A DNA stretch of 64,000 bases from Epiperipatus broadwayi (GCA_028023455.1 JAQFVV010000111.1:1247909-1311908), one strand, 5' to 3'. Counted from the stretch's first letter, positions 34,783 through 46,935 are shown. Program-made: numbers and translations. Notes: generated from the letters alone by a model not told the origin.

Positions 34783-35999
34783 GTAAATTCAAATGGCCTG
34801 TTATATTTTGAATTTTTGTGTACCTCATAGATCGGCTATCACAAATACTTTGTTTAGGGGAAAAAATCTATAATAAAACATCAATATATCCATGTATCAA
34901 ACAATTGCATTTCATAGATTACATTTTAATTAAACGTGAGAATGTAAGAAAAACCCATATTACACAAACACTTCACAAATATAGATTGTTGGACAAATCA
35001 TAGACTATTACAGATCAAAGTTAAATTAATGATAATTGCATTAAAAATATTCTTATTTTAATCATATTCACAAGAAAGTTGATATTCAATGTTTTAAAAG
35101 CATATATTATTCACACTAAATTTCAACAACTAATAAATAATAAAATTGCAAATTTAGGTTTTTAAGATTGTCATATTAACGAGAAATATGTTGTGAACAA
35201 ATAAATCTATTCTTTGGGTTTATTAAAAAAAAATTTTTTTTTCTGAATCTCTGACAATAATATCAGTGACTTGATCAAATAGAAATATATATCCTTTTCT
35301 ACATGGTAGAATAATAAATTGACCGTGGAACTTCATAATAAATATAGATTTAAAAAACAGAATATAAATGACTGAAAAGAAAGCTTAAAAGTGGATTAAA
35401 ACCGCAATGCAAACATAGATGTTTGTTGAATATGACCAATAACCTTCTGATGCATATAAACTTTTATAATGACAGTAATATTTCAAATCGATGGAAAGAG
35501 TATTTTGATCATTTCTGAAAAGTGATACAAGAACTGAGATGAAAACTTTTAATGGTATATCCATTGTAGCTACACATTTACATCTGGACAAAAATATTTT
35601 GTTTAGTGAAAATAGAAAGGTTGCAGGTCTTGAAGTGGTGATATATTGATTTTAAAAATGTTGAAATTTTTTTTAGGAATATATGGATGCATAAAATTAT
35701 GATGCCTGATCTTAAAAGATGTTTCTATTGGAACAGGTAAGATTGTAATATTCATCATACAAAAAGTATTTTCAAGAATTTTTCTAAATAAGTTTGTTTC
35801 CAGTCGCAGATGAACAATTGTAAAGAAATCAAGTCATATGTCACACGATCTAATTTAACAAGCTTGTATTACAAATTTTATATATAGAGTTCGCAAAGCT
35901 TGTTATAGATGAACAATTACTAGATACTCATGTGGATTTAGAGAAACAAGAAGCAATAAAGACATAATTAAAGGAAGTGCTATTATTATAAGTATAGAA
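34783..35999. other. Intron sequence, no feature recognised
   Basis: AT-rich sequence. It may include the decayed 5' part of the hAT-like remnant that follows, but I cannot support a boundary. Confidence 0.4.
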
Positions 36000-37330
36000 A
36001 ATCTGAAGCATATAAAATAAAAACTGATGTTAAACTAGGATATTTATTAACTTTGTTTTTGATTATGATAGTAGTTTTTGGAACTATTTAAGAACACTTT
36101 CATAAATAAGGGATCAAGATGCGGCAAGGATTTGACAAAATTTTTAATTTGAATAGACTTAAAGCAAAACAAGAACTTTACACTCTTATTTCTGGATCAC
36201 AAAGTTTACTAAATGTTTTGAATGCAACATACAAAGATTTTGATTGAATGAAGAATGTTCAAAAAATTCAAACTCTTTACCAGTCAGTGATGGAAAAAAA
36301 TCTTAAATAATTTTCAATTTAAATGGCTATCAACTTGGAAAAGTAAAACAATTTAAATGGTTTTTTTTTTTTTTTTTATAAATGTCAAATGTGTTGACCG
36401 GGAAGTGAACCCGAACCAGCTGCTTAGAAGGCAACTATGCTAACCATTAGGCCAATACCGCTTCACCACAATTTAATTATGTTGGTAGTTATTCAATAAA
36501 AAGCTGGATAAATAACTTTTAAATAAATTAAATGTATATAGAGCTATCATTTTATCTGATTTATTGAAGACTCGGATTCCCTATCGATATAACATAAAGG
36601 CATTAGAAAATTTCCTTTAAAGCTGCTCTGAAAATTTTAAAAATCATGGCAAAATCATAAAACACTCTGTTGGATATAACACTATAAAGTCCACTAGTGT
36701 AAAATCACATCTTTTTTGAAATAGACATGAGAAACAAGTGAATAATAAAAGATTTGTTAAAGGGTGCTTAATGGTGAACTTGAAACACGTCTTTTATATG
36801 TATGTACAGTTTAGAAAACAATACATATATTATTATAATCAAACATTTTCAGCAAAATGAGCTATTATATGTGAAGTATGATGTAAATAAGAGAGGTATT
36901 AAACAAAATCTAACGGATATTGAAGCTTCACTGTATTATCAAAAACTAAATTAAATTGCAATTCATCAAAGTTAAATTATGTATAATAACACTGTTTGGT
37001 ATTACTAAAGAAGCCAATATTTTCTAAATAATTATAGACTTAACAGAATATGGCGAACTTCTTTAAAGTACTTCAGACACAAGTTGCAAAAATATTGGAT
37101 TTATAAAAGCTTTAGCAAATGAAATGCATCACCCAATTATATCATTTCATTGTAGAATTCATTTAAAAAAACCTGTGAATTAATGCACCTGAAAAACAAT
37201 TAAATGAAGGAATAAATATCATAACAAAAATAGTAAATTTAGTCAAAGCAAATCCAGCTTTTATACATGGAAGATTCAAATTTGAAGATATAATCTGAAT
37301 TTTATATCAGTTTGTAACCTAAAAATCAAT
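36000..37330 (+). pseudogene. hAT-like transposase remnant (ZBED/GTF2IRD2-like type)
   Basis: The clearest piece (37097-37165) reads GFIKALANEMHHPIISFHCR followed by IH. This is the GF-xKAL-x-NEMHHPI-x-SFHC-xIH segment found in hAT-derived proteins and transposases of the ZBED/GTF2IRD2 kind; the C-x-x-H is the conserved hAT motif. Just upstream, ITKEANIF and a DLTEYGELL-like stretch fit. Just downstream, INIITKIVNLVKANPAFIHG and RFKFEDI in shifted frames correspond to the V-x-FI-x-NHR-x-F region. Many stops are present. A SINE (36348-36476) has inserted within it. Similarity before about 36600 is weak. Confidence 0.6.
36348..36476 (-). mobile_element. tRNA-Gly-derived SINE, type 1
   Basis: The tRNA-like part is 36390-36461 (72 nt, minus). 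It starts GCGGTATTGGCCTAATGG (A box), has an anticodon stem-loop TTGCCTTCTAAGCAG, and has the B box GGTTCGGGTTCACTTCCC. Compared with tRNA-Gly(TCC) the anticodon has changed to TCT, so it is not a working glycine tRNA. It is followed by ATTTGACATTTAT and a long A tail (T-run 36361-36377 on the plus strand). The duplication ACAATTTAA lies at 36348-36356 and 36468-36476. The same head plus ATTTGACAT tail occurs at 46032-46135, which shows a family rather than a stray tRNA pseudogene. Confidence 0.8.
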
Positions 37331-37713
37331 AAAATCAGAATATTTTAAAATGAATTTGTGAAATTTTCTCCCAATTTGCTAATCATCTTTCATTAATAAA
37401 ACTTAGCTATTATCTAGCATATTAAACATCTTCAAAAAAAAAAAAAAAAAATCTCTCACTCTAATTGATATATGTTATATATATAAACGTTTTATAATCT
37501 TGACACATTGTTGTTAAAATATTTTTCTAGAATAAAAAAAAATTATGGGCCCATTCACAGTCAAAAGATAAATAAAACGTTTAAACATATAATTCTTAAA
37601 CAATTACATTGAAAATAAAAAATTGGAAATTGCAAAATTAATTTATAAATATGACTATAGATGGCCTATATTTATTTCATAATTAAATGCAAAATGTTTA
37701 AAAAAAACTAAAT
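37331..37713. other. Intron sequence, no feature recognised
   Basis: AT-rich sequence between the hAT remnant and the SINE. Confidence 0.45.
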
Positions 37714-37821
37714 AAAATTAAGCTTATGTGTCTAGCATTGGTGGTCGAGAGGTCAGCGCGACAGTTGCGGTTCGCGTCCCGGCCGATGCTATGACACTTA
37801 AAAAAAAAATTAAGCTTATGT
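37714..37821 (+). mobile_element. Very short tRNA-Gly-like SINE, type 2
   Basis: A 16-bp duplication, AAAATTAAGCTTATGT, lies at 37714-37729 and 37806-37821. The body is only about 76 bp. It reads GCATTGGTGGTCGAGAGG (A-box-like), a shortened middle, GCGGTTCGCGTCCCGG (B box), CGATGCT and then TATGACACTTAAAAAAAA. Its ends match tRNA-Gly(GCC), but the anticodon arm is reduced so that the tRNA-like part is about 56 nt. The same element is at 49040-49148. The perfect long duplication and A tail indicate LINE-driven retroposition. Confidence 0.85.
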
Positions 37822-38224
37822 TAAATCATTTTGAATTTTTACTAATTGCTAACTTAAAAATTGAAATAATTGAATTTTAAGTTGTCAAGTGGGCTAATCA
37901 ATTTTTAAAAATGTGCAAAGAGTAAAAAAAAATTAAATAAATTAAGTACCAATTCCTTTAACATTTATAATATTGAATAAAATTGGAATAATTATTAGAA
38001 TTGCACTTGATTTGTTGTCCATGTGAAAGTTTCTGATTGTGAACCAAAATTTACATGTCTTATGCAAGAATAAATCCACGGGGGGGGGGGGATGAAAATT
38101 TGTTTACATGTATTTATCATTATTTATATATATATATAATATAATTTATACATATATTTATTTATATGAATATTGAAATAATATATTTTTTGTACTATTG
38201 TATTTTTTAAATTAACATCATACC

Positions 38225-38885
38225 CTTCAATATTGTTTGGACCTAAGTGATAGGAGGACAAAATTTTCAACTTGGATGGTTATCAACTTGAGAATATGAG
38301 CCAATGTAAATTCTTGGTAGCTTTTTAATAAGAAAAGTACACTTAGATATGAATACAGATCCCAATGTACAAGTGCTATTAACTTTGCTTCCACAATTCC
38401 CCCACCCCTGGAATCAAACTATATTGGAATTGAAACTGCCTTGTGAAGATACATCATAGTTATAAGCAACTGAATTAGCTGTATAAAGAGCTGTTGCTTT
38501 ACTTAATTTATTGAATGGAAGTGAGACCATGACACACTATCAATCTAATATAAAGGTGTTAGAAAAATTTGATTTAAGGATATTCTATAAAATTTTAAAA
38601 ATAGAATGGCAAGAACATAAGATCAATCGAAACATTCTTCAACTTGCTATATGTCCACTATTGTATAATTACATTTTTATTGGGCTAAACATGTAAAATG
38701 TAAAACAATATGACTTTTCCTAAAAGGATATATTTTACAAGTGAATTGAGTATGAATTTAAAGAAGAATGTTTACATTCTAAAGATTACCTCAAAGACAT
38801 TATAAAAAGATATAATGTTGATTATTTTCATTATGAAGATCTGATTAAAGAAAGAATATATTGGAGAGCTATAATTTAACATGAT
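38225..38885 (+). pseudogene. LINE ORF2 C-terminal fragment, decayed
   Basis: Broken frames read NGSETMTHYQSNIKVLEKFD, LRIFYKILKIEWQEHKINRN, then LKDIIKRYNVDYFHYEDLIK and ERIYWRA. This is the post-reverse-transcriptase tail of RTE/CR1-like elements (xxSETWTxYxxxIKxLExFxxR, xxxKILxIxWQxxxxN, KRYKDxxKxxx, xxWExLAxDRxxWR). The order is preserved through frameshifts. It is a different family from the 21-25 kb RTE. Confidence 0.7.
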
Positions 38886-40442
38886 ACTGAAGTCTTTTAA
38901 AACAAATAATACAAGAGCACATTCTTTATGTGAATGTATTTATGTTCATATAGATTGGTTTATATGATCACAGCAAAACTTATATTTACTAAATATATAT
39001 ATTGTAACCTTATATTTTAGTGCAAAATATATAGCTTGGTAGAACTAATTAAAATTTCTCTATCTTCTTCAAGATGACTTGATTATCATGACTGGTATTT
39101 AGTATGCAAACAGTGAGATTATATAATTCCATTTTTTTATTATTGTATAATTTTTTTTTATTTCCCTTTCTTCTCTTTCTTTCATATATTAGTTTTGCTT
39201 TGTTTCCAAACACTAAAAGTGAAAACCAACAGCATAGTATGGTAAGATAATTGAAAAAGAAACCAATAATTATTATTTGTTTTTCTCTTTAAATAATTTT
39301 AAATATTATTTTGGTTTAATTGAAGGATTTATTTAATTTCTTTTAAATTAATTTATAGGATATGATAAGATAAACACATTTTTTTTAAAACAGATATGTA
39401 AATGAGAAGAAATCTAATTGGCTAAAAAAAAAAAAATAGAACTGCCAGAAAGATTTTTTTTGTTTTGGGAGAACTGCTGTAAAGACAGCGAGTGTAAAAA
39501 TAAAAAGTTTTATTTTATTTTCTCTCATTGTTAAACATATAACAAAAACTTCTCTTTTTAAAAAAAGAGAGAACATAAACATAAAGAAGGAAGTTAAATT
39601 GAAACATCTTTTAAATAATTTAAGTTGCAATATTATCAAGTGTGAATAGCAAAATGTATAGCTAAGTACTAACAAATCTGTTTGGGTCCATCAAATGTGA
39701 GTCTAGGTGCTGATAGCCTTCCACAAGGTCTACAACTGAAATGCACAGGAATTATTATTAACTGCAACAACGGGAATAACAGCTCTAAAAGGTCAGTCTA
39801 TTTAAAATTTCTTATTGTTTACAGACTATGCTTAGCCTTGAATAAAGTTTTAGCTTGTTGCTTTCATGAACTTTAACACATATTGGAGTGTTATATATAT
39901 ATGCAGAATGGAATACAGTATTTGACTTGGGATATAGTGTTTTATTTTCACGACTCTGACACTTCTAGCATTATATCTGCGCAGAATGTAATGCTGTTTT
40001 AACCCTTTTGTGTGCTATTGTCTGGATGACAAAGAATTAATTATAGTTTCCCTTTGAATTTATATTAGCAACAACATTGAGAGTTATTTTCTTAAAATTA
40101 CAATAGTGTTCAAAGAAATAAAAACTGATCAGGAACTATTTTAGCTGTTATAGCACTTGTCTTGTGATATAATTATTTGACTGAACAATCAATCATTCTT
40201 TGTCCTCGACATTCATAAGTTAAAGGTAGTAAAATACTTCAATTTCGGAATAACCCCTAAAACAAAGCCATGTAATTCCATTAATTTTGAGGATAATTGG
40301 ATTAAAATACACATATCCTACCTCACAAATATCACATATTCTCAGAGAATCTATGTGCAAATCAATTACTTTATGAGTAGTTCTTATAAATGGAGATAAA
40401 GAAGCATATAATCAACTTTTAAGATTCTATTTTGTTATAAAA
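38886..40442. other. Intron sequence, no gene recognised
   Basis: AT-rich sequence. The frames at 39385-39675 (minus) and 39682-39876 (plus) have no recognisable domain. A (TA)n tract lies at 39893-39903. Confidence 0.45.
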
Positions 40443-40708
40443 AATATATAGGTACTTGTGTATAATTCAACCGATGACGTTTTTGACTTACCGATTTTCC
40501 TTCCGGTAGACATCGATGTTTTTTGCATGACAACGTTGTCATGGTAACCAAGTGACTGGCGTGATTAATCCATCAGAGAGTCAATTTTTTTTTTTTTTTC
40601 ACCCGCGAGATTTAAAATTCGTAGAGAGGTTTGGGAAATTTTTTGATTTTTCTGTCTATTGTGATTTTGCTATCCACAGCATCACAGTTACTTTTTTGAG
40701 CTGTTAAT

Positions 40709-41600
40709 TCAGGTAAAGTGTTTTATTTATCTATTTATTTTAAATTTACAAAAATTTTTTGTTAATATTTCTACAATTCTCAAACTTACATTGAATTACA
40801 TTTAATGTGTAAATAATTTATTCTCCGGTAAAGTGTTTTTTATTTATCTGTTTATTTTAAATTTACAAAAAGTTTTTGTTAATATTTCTACAATTCTGAA
40901 ACTTAAATTGGATTACGTTTAATGTGTAAATAATTTATTCTCCGGTAAAGTGTTTTTTATTTATCTGTTTATTTTAAATTTACAAAAATTTTTAGTTAAT
41001 ATTTCTACAATTCTGAAACTTACATATGCAGTACATTTTAAAAATTACCAAATGCATGTAAAAGTGCGGCGTTTTCTGGACGCCATTAATACCAGATTTG
41101 CATTAGATCGCGTCTTTTTTATTTAGGTGTTTATTTAAAATTTACAATAAGTTTTTGTTAATATTTCTACAATTCTCAAACTTACATTGAATTACGTTTA
41201 ATGTGTAAATAATTTTCAATAATTTTTTAAAACAAATTTGGAATATACATTACCAAATGCATGTGATAACAAGGACGCCATTAATGCCAGATTCGCATTA
41301 ATTCGGGTAAAGTGTTTTATTTGTTTATTTTAAATTTACAAAAACTTTTTGTTAATATTTCTACATTACGTTTTTAATGTGTAAATAATTTTTTAAATCA
41401 ATTTTGCAATATGCAAAGTGCGGCGTTTTCTGGACGCCATTAATACCAGATTTGCATTAGATCGCGTCTTTTTTATTTAGGTGTTTATTTAAAATTTACA
41501 AAAAGTTTTTGTTAATATTTCTACAATTGTCAAACTTATTTACAAAAATATTTGTTAATATTTCTACAATTCTCAAACTTACATTGAATTACGTTTTAAT
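40709..41600 (+). repeat. Internal tandem repeat array, ~115-bp units with insertions
   Basis: About six units start GGTAAAGTGTTTT or CGCGTCTTTTTTATTTAGG, followed by TTTAAATTTACAAAAA, TTTTTGTTAATATTTCTACA and TTACATTGAATTACGTTTAA. The first three units (near 40709, 40826 and 40940) are about 115 bp apart. Later ones are spaced 160-190 bp by an added block with AAAGTGCGGCGTTTTCTGGA and CGCCATTAATACCAGATTTG. The 96-codon frame starting at 41509 lies across the array end and is not a gene. Confidence 0.85.
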
Positions 41601-41849
41601 TTTATTTTTAATTTCTGAATTATATCATACAGCTATGAGAGTAATACAATGTCTGATATACGTGTATGCCGAGCCTGCGGCCCAACAAAAACATCCGGAG
41701 GCCCCCCTCCAATTTCAGCGCTATGCGCTGCTGTATTTTAAAATTGAGAATAATATTTTGACGCATGCATGTACATTTTTTTTTTTAGTATTTGCCTGAC
41801 CTGTGTCAGATATTTTTTATTTTTGAATATTTTTTAGCATGTGACCTGG

Positions 41850-42041
41850 ATAATTCAACCGATGACGTATTACCCTGAAGGCATATCAGTCTAATCTTGC
41901 GATTTTTAACGTACCGTGTTCACGTGATCTGCGGACACATTTTAGCGATTCCATGTGTCCGCAGATCACTTGGAGACGTTATCTTAAAAATCGCAAGATT
42001 AGACTGATATGCCTTCAGGGTAATACGTCATCGGTTGAATT
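41850..42041. repeat. Near-perfect 90-bp-arm hairpin inside the hAT-like element
   Basis: The left arm ATAATTCAACCGATGACGTA..CCCTGAAGGCATATCAGTCT is mirrored on the right, through AATCTTGCGATTTTTAA and GTGATCTGCGGACACA, around a short loop near 41940-41952. The outer ends repeat the element's own TIR. The same hairpin, more diverged, forms the MITE at 10888-11092. Confidence 0.85.
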
Positions 42042-42062
42042 ATACACAAGTACCAATATATA

Positions 42063-44864
42063 TTTAAATTATATTTGTCATTAAGTTTAAGAAATGTGCT
42101 ATTAATTGATTGACTAATAGCCAATGGATGTAAATAACATGTATTTGAACCTAGTGTAGTAATTTAATGAACATACATTTTGTTTTATTGTATTTTATAC
42201 TATCTTATAATTTTGCAAAATTCACAGTATATATATATGATTTATTATATAAAATAATTACTTGTTAACTTGGGTGTAGGGACTGGCGAGAGTCCATTTA
42301 GGAAACAGTGCTTGCGAAAGGGTTTCATGATTAATTCAATGAATCTATAACATATCATTACCACATGGTCTAATCCTGTGTGTGCTTATACTCATGTTAT
42401 AATATTAAGTAATATTCTTTTATATCATTTGGTCTATGAACAGCCGTTATCTCAATTATTTCCTGTAACAGTTTTTTTATTACATCTTTTGGTCTTGAAT
42501 CACGCTTATAAAACAGCATGTGCCTTACAAGTTAATAGATTAGTGAGGGTGATTTATTTCTATTTTATCTTGGAAGTGTTCATATATTCTTTATATCAGT
42601 CTGTGTTAGCAGTTAATCTGCAAAATAATTATTACTACTGGTTTGTATATCTTTTAAGTTTGTTTGAGTGCTGGTGGTTAATCTGCAATTACGTTAGTTG
42701 CTCTGATGATGGTTAAAAAACCCACAAGGTACTTACTGCTTGTTATCCCTTGCACGAATGAAAGCACCCACAGGTATATCACTGATCCTCATTATACAAA
42801 TGTATGTTTGAGTAGAGTCTTCATACATTATGATACTTACATTGTTTCACTTATCTTAATGTTTGTTGCACATGTTCTGTTATCAGCCGTAAAAGGGCAT
42901 TTGAGTAAACTATGGTCATAATTTATTACAGATAAATTATATGATATCCCAACTCATCTGAGTTGGGGTTTAAATATTTTTGATTTCATATCTCATTATA
43001 GTCAAATTTCATAGATCTATCATTCCAATTGTTTTCATTGTTATTATAATTTGGGGTATAAGTGTATTGGTTCTGGTTTTGACGCATTGGAGATGCTATT
43101 GACTGTAATCTATCCTTGTCCCAATAAAAATCAATACATTAGTAATAAAATTTTAGATTATCTGAAACTCATACACATATCCATGCACAGAAATAAGTAC
43201 ATGTGATAGTATTTTATTTTATTTTGTTTATTCGCTTACCTAATTAATGTACATTGTCCATGTAGAACAATTATATATGATGGTATTTTATGTTATTTAT
43301 CAATTATGTAAATTATGAATAGTTAACCAATTACTATTTTCATATTTATTGAGTCATAAATAAATGTTAATTTGATAACCTAACTTATCTGTGCCGTTGC
43401 CATTAGTCACATATAGAGTCAGAGATCCAACATAGTAAATAGTTCATAAATATTAGAGCACATACTGTCCCTGCTGATGATGTACATCAGGTTTACTGGA
43501 ACATCCAGAGAATAATTTAAATGTTTATTCTTGGGTATTTTGTGATGTATTTATAGATATAATAAAATCCCATTTACCTTCTGCATCACCGCTGCTTTGC
43601 TTTGTCAATTCTGGAGTATAATCCAGAATCGGTTACCTCTATTAATATTTGTGACCTTAATACCTAAATAAGTAATAAATCTGCTATCCAGTATAACAAT
43701 TGAACATGTTTTCTAAAACTATAATAGATGCTTTATATATCCTTAAGAGTTTCATTGCTATTGATTTGATTTGATATTTGAGTTAATGAAGAAATAACTT
43801 AAAATTCATATTACTTACTTTCCATTGCAAAACACTTGCCCTATATAGCATTTCTGTTTTTAAACTTGAATACATGATGAGATGGTTTAATGGCCCACAT
43901 TCACCAAGTAATGATTAGCAGTTTCATAGATTATACCATCTTGTCTATGTTCTGCACTCGGATTTCAGATAAATAAAATTGTAAAATAAGGTTATAGTGT
44001 GAATTTAAGAGGCAGCCATTAAAAGAATAATTATAAATTAAGATTTGGGAATGCCGTTTTGAAATTCAGTAATTAAGAAGAATTATAGTCAATTAAAAGA
44101 AGAATACAATTTATTTAGATAACATGACATACTTTCAAATAATACTGTGATTAGCCATTGCGGAGTACCCTGGCCATGACCGGATTGTATGGTAATAGTT
44201 TTGTATTGTATCATTAATTCAGACTGTTACAATCTGAAGTAAGGGCTTTCCGGTTACAATATATTATCATTTTATTTTATTTTTTTCTCTTGGAATTGAA
44301 ATAGTCAGACACATTTGCGAGTGGCAATAGTAAACATATAAAATTACAAAATTTGATTGAGTGAAAAAAAATAGATTTTTGAAAATGTAATTATTATAAA
44401 AATTTTCACTTGAGCATGTCAGGCATTTTATATATTTTGTTTTTGTTCATCTTTTTATTTTGATATGATACTTTTCACCATAAACAGAAAACACTTTCCT
44501 TTTCTTTCAGATATCCTTGGCTTGGCAGGATATCACTTTCTCCAAAAAACAATGGATAACAGAATGCCACTCTTTATGGTATACTCTTTGAGAATACTCC
44601 CACTTTTATCTATTTAAACCAGTTAATAAAGTTAAACATCTGTTTTTTATGTTATAGTCAAGTTGGATTGTGATGTATCAATATATAATAAAATCTTTTT
44701 CTCCACTTTATTTTTCATTTGTAATTTATTTGCTAACTTTCATAATCTTTTTTTTTTGTATGTAGACATTTGGCATAAATAAATAATTTACTTTTACAAT
44801 GTGATTGATTAATGTGTTCATGCATTATGATGTATATTTAACATTGTATATATTATCATTTTCA
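42063..44864. other. Intron sequence, uncharacterised; two overlapping open frames
   Basis: Frames at 42378-42716 (112 codons) and 42706-42921 (71 codons) overlap out of phase and encode hydrophobic, compositionally biased peptides with no recognised domain. On the minus strand, 42985-43140 reads DFYWDKDRLQSIASPMRQNQ, then an N/Q-rich stretch, then a stop, reminiscent of a retroelement gag tail, but I cannot confirm it. No other feature is supported. Confidence 0.4.
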
Positions 44865-46450
44865 ACCATTAACTATCCATTGCATGATGAAGGTTGCTCC
44901 AAGATCAATTTTTCTGATCCCTAGCCTCTCCTCTCATTACGACATCAAATTTTCTTATTTCATTCATCCATCTTACACATGGTCTTTTTGTAGATCTTTT
45001 ACAATCACTTGGAATAAAATTTAAATACATCTACTATCATCTCTTCTAGTAATATGTCAATCTCAGCTACATTTTAGTCCCTCAGTTCCTTTAATGATAG
45101 CAATAATATCTGTTTGTTTTCACACCCATGTATTTTGTTTTCAATCTCTTTTGGTTACTCTTAACATACACCTCTCCAAACTTTGTTCAGTCATTTAAAA
45201 TTCCCAAATATCAGATCCATTAAGTAAGAACTAATAAATCATATATATTAAAAACCTTCCTTTTTAAAACATATAAACCTATTTCCTTTAAATACTAAGT
45301 TATTTCTACCAAAAACACTCCATCCAAGTATAATAATTCTTTGATTAATTTTGTTCTGTTATGTTTTCATTTATAGTAAATAACCTTACCAAAGTATTCC
45401 AATTCATGACTGTCAATATCTTTTTCTAAGAAAATCCATTAAACATTTAATCCTTTTAGCAGTTATCTTTAATCCTATTTTCTTATTTTCATCTGACAAC
45501 TCTTGCAACATATCCTAAAATTCTGAAATTATTATTTGCAAAAAAAAAAAAACTACATCATCTTCAAAATTTAGATGACATATAATCTCTATTGACTTTT
45601 ATTCCCTTAGCTTATCATTTTAAAACTGCTGTAAAAAGTTTTGAAGATGTATCACCCTGTTGTATACCCATATCAATATTAATCTCATTAATACCATGAT
45701 GTAATCTAATCATTAAGTAGTGCATTCTAATAAATATTCTTCAAAATATGACAATATTCTGAATCTACATTTTGATGGTCTAATGCTTTAAACATCATAG
45801 AAATGCTTGTAGAATCAAATGCCTTTCAAAATCTATAAATCCAAATCATAATGACAATTCATGTTTATTGAACCTTTCTATAACTTCTCACAATATTTAG
45901 ATGTAATCCACTGTGCTAAAATCACTTTTAAAACCAATTTGTTCTTTTAGTTAGTCAAAATCCAAAGATTGATTTCTCAGTAATTTTTTAATATTTTCTT
46001 TATCATAATTTTAAATATTAACATTCTCCCCTTTTTTTTGTTCATATGTCAAATGCATTGACTGGGAAATAAACCCGGGCCAGCTGCTTGGAAGGCAGGT
46101 ATGCTAACCACTAGGTCACCAACGCTTGACAAATATTCTGGTACAACTTTGTATAATTTAGATATTTGCTATAAAATACTGTCAACATTTTTTTTATTTC
46201 TTCATCTGCTTCTTTTAAAATATCAACAATAATTCCATACTTTGTATGTTTCATCCCTTCATTTAAAATTCTTGGCAATTCAGAAGATATAGTAATTATA
46301 GTAGTTATTTTATTTCCTTATTTGTTATTACTATATAATCATTTATGCAATTCTTCCACACAATTCATATCATCTATGTTTTTATTAATAGTTTCATTAT
46401 TTCTTCTTATTATGGATTCAACTTTCTTTCTAATATCAAAATGTTTACAT
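44865..46450 (-). pseudogene. RTE-type LINE, minus strand, decayed, with nested SINE
   Basis: On the minus strand the order is YGIIVDILKEADEE (PGxDG-distal region, about 46200-46250), then, after the SINE at 46032-46135, QIGFKSDF, then the FxDFExAFDS region (about 45810-45840), the YCHILKNIY-like part (about 45725-45760) and YKYFGKVI near 45385. It ends in the tail that mirrors 25080-25265 (about 44870-45060). It is the same family as 20745-25270 with many more stops, so it is older. The internal sequence aligns collinearly by eye over its whole length. Confidence 0.8.
46032..46135 (-). mobile_element. tRNA-Gly(TCC)-derived SINE, type 1, nested in RTE
   Basis: The tRNA-like region is 46054-46125 (72 nt, minus): GCGTTGGTGACCTAGTGG (A box), CTGCCTTCCAAGCAG with anticodon TCC, GGCCCGGGTTTATTTCCC (degraded B box), TCAATGC. 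It is followed by ATTTGACATATGAAC and an A(8) tail. The T-loop has lost the usual TTCGA (TTTAT), so it is a SINE or tRNA pseudogene, not a functional gene. It shares head and ATTTGACAT tail with 36348-36476. No clear duplication is seen. Confidence 0.75.
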
Positions 46451-46714
46451 TTTTGAGCTTTTCCTGGTCAATTCACAATTATATTTTATTACACTATTGT
46501 TAATTCTCTTTCATCCCACTTTATAAAACTCTGGATATTTATTTCTTCTTAATGGATAATAAAAAAAAAATCATACTTCTTATAAATATGTTGTATACAC
46601 TTTATTAAAAAAAAAAAACAACTAAAAAAGAATTAATATTTCCTTTGTATATCAAACAACACTTCACAGTCAAGATAATTGAGATGATAAATAAAAAAAA
46701 TAAATGTAGATAGA

Positions 46715-46935
46715 GTGTTACTATTGAAATAGTCGACCTTAGTTCAAGATCGAGTTTCACGGTTCACCACAGCCCACGTTTCGACCATAGGTGTTGTCCG
46801 TAGTGTTATAGATTTAGGGAATGGGCAAATAGGTTAGAATTCATGATGGCTGCTGACCTGTATATCTCAGGCATGATTGGATTCGGGGTACTTTTGCTTA
46901 GATTCTAAGTCTAGTTGGATGGACATACATTTTTG
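46715..46935 (+). repeat. Unclassified dispersed repeat, copy 1
   Basis: GC-richer than its surroundings. GGCAAATAGGTTAGAATTCA, TGTATATCTC..GCATGATTGGATTCG and GGTACTTTTGCTTAG (46818-46905) recur inverted at about 52065-52150, with GACCGGTACTC (46936) matching GACCAGTAC. The family is unknown. The conserved part spans at least 130 bp. Confidence 0.65.

Larger units (their letters stand above)
40443..42062. mobile_element. Non-autonomous hAT-like element, 1.6 kb, with internal tandem array
   Basis: The 8-bp duplication AATATATA lies at 40443-40450 and 42055-42062. TIRs begin GGTACTTGTGTATAATTCAA (40451 onward) and run about 33 bp to CGATGACGT, mirrored at 42022-42054. An 8-bp duplication is characteristic of hAT elements, although this target is low-complexity. 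No transposase frame is present. The interior holds a tandem array (40709-41600) and a secondary hairpin (41850-42041) that repeats the TIR sequence inside the element. The decayed hAT-like transposase 3 kb upstream is of the right superfamily but cannot be linked further. Confidence 0.78.

Noticed and set aside
42378-42921. Two overlapping open frames of 112 and 71 codons
   Set aside because: Out of phase with each other and hydrophobic by composition, with no recognisable family. Listed only as part of an uncharacterised stretch.
46054-46125. Functional tRNA-Gly(TCC) gene
   Set aside because: T-loop and acceptor positions are mutated, an A tail follows, and the same composite with linker occurs at 36.4 kb, so it is a SINE.
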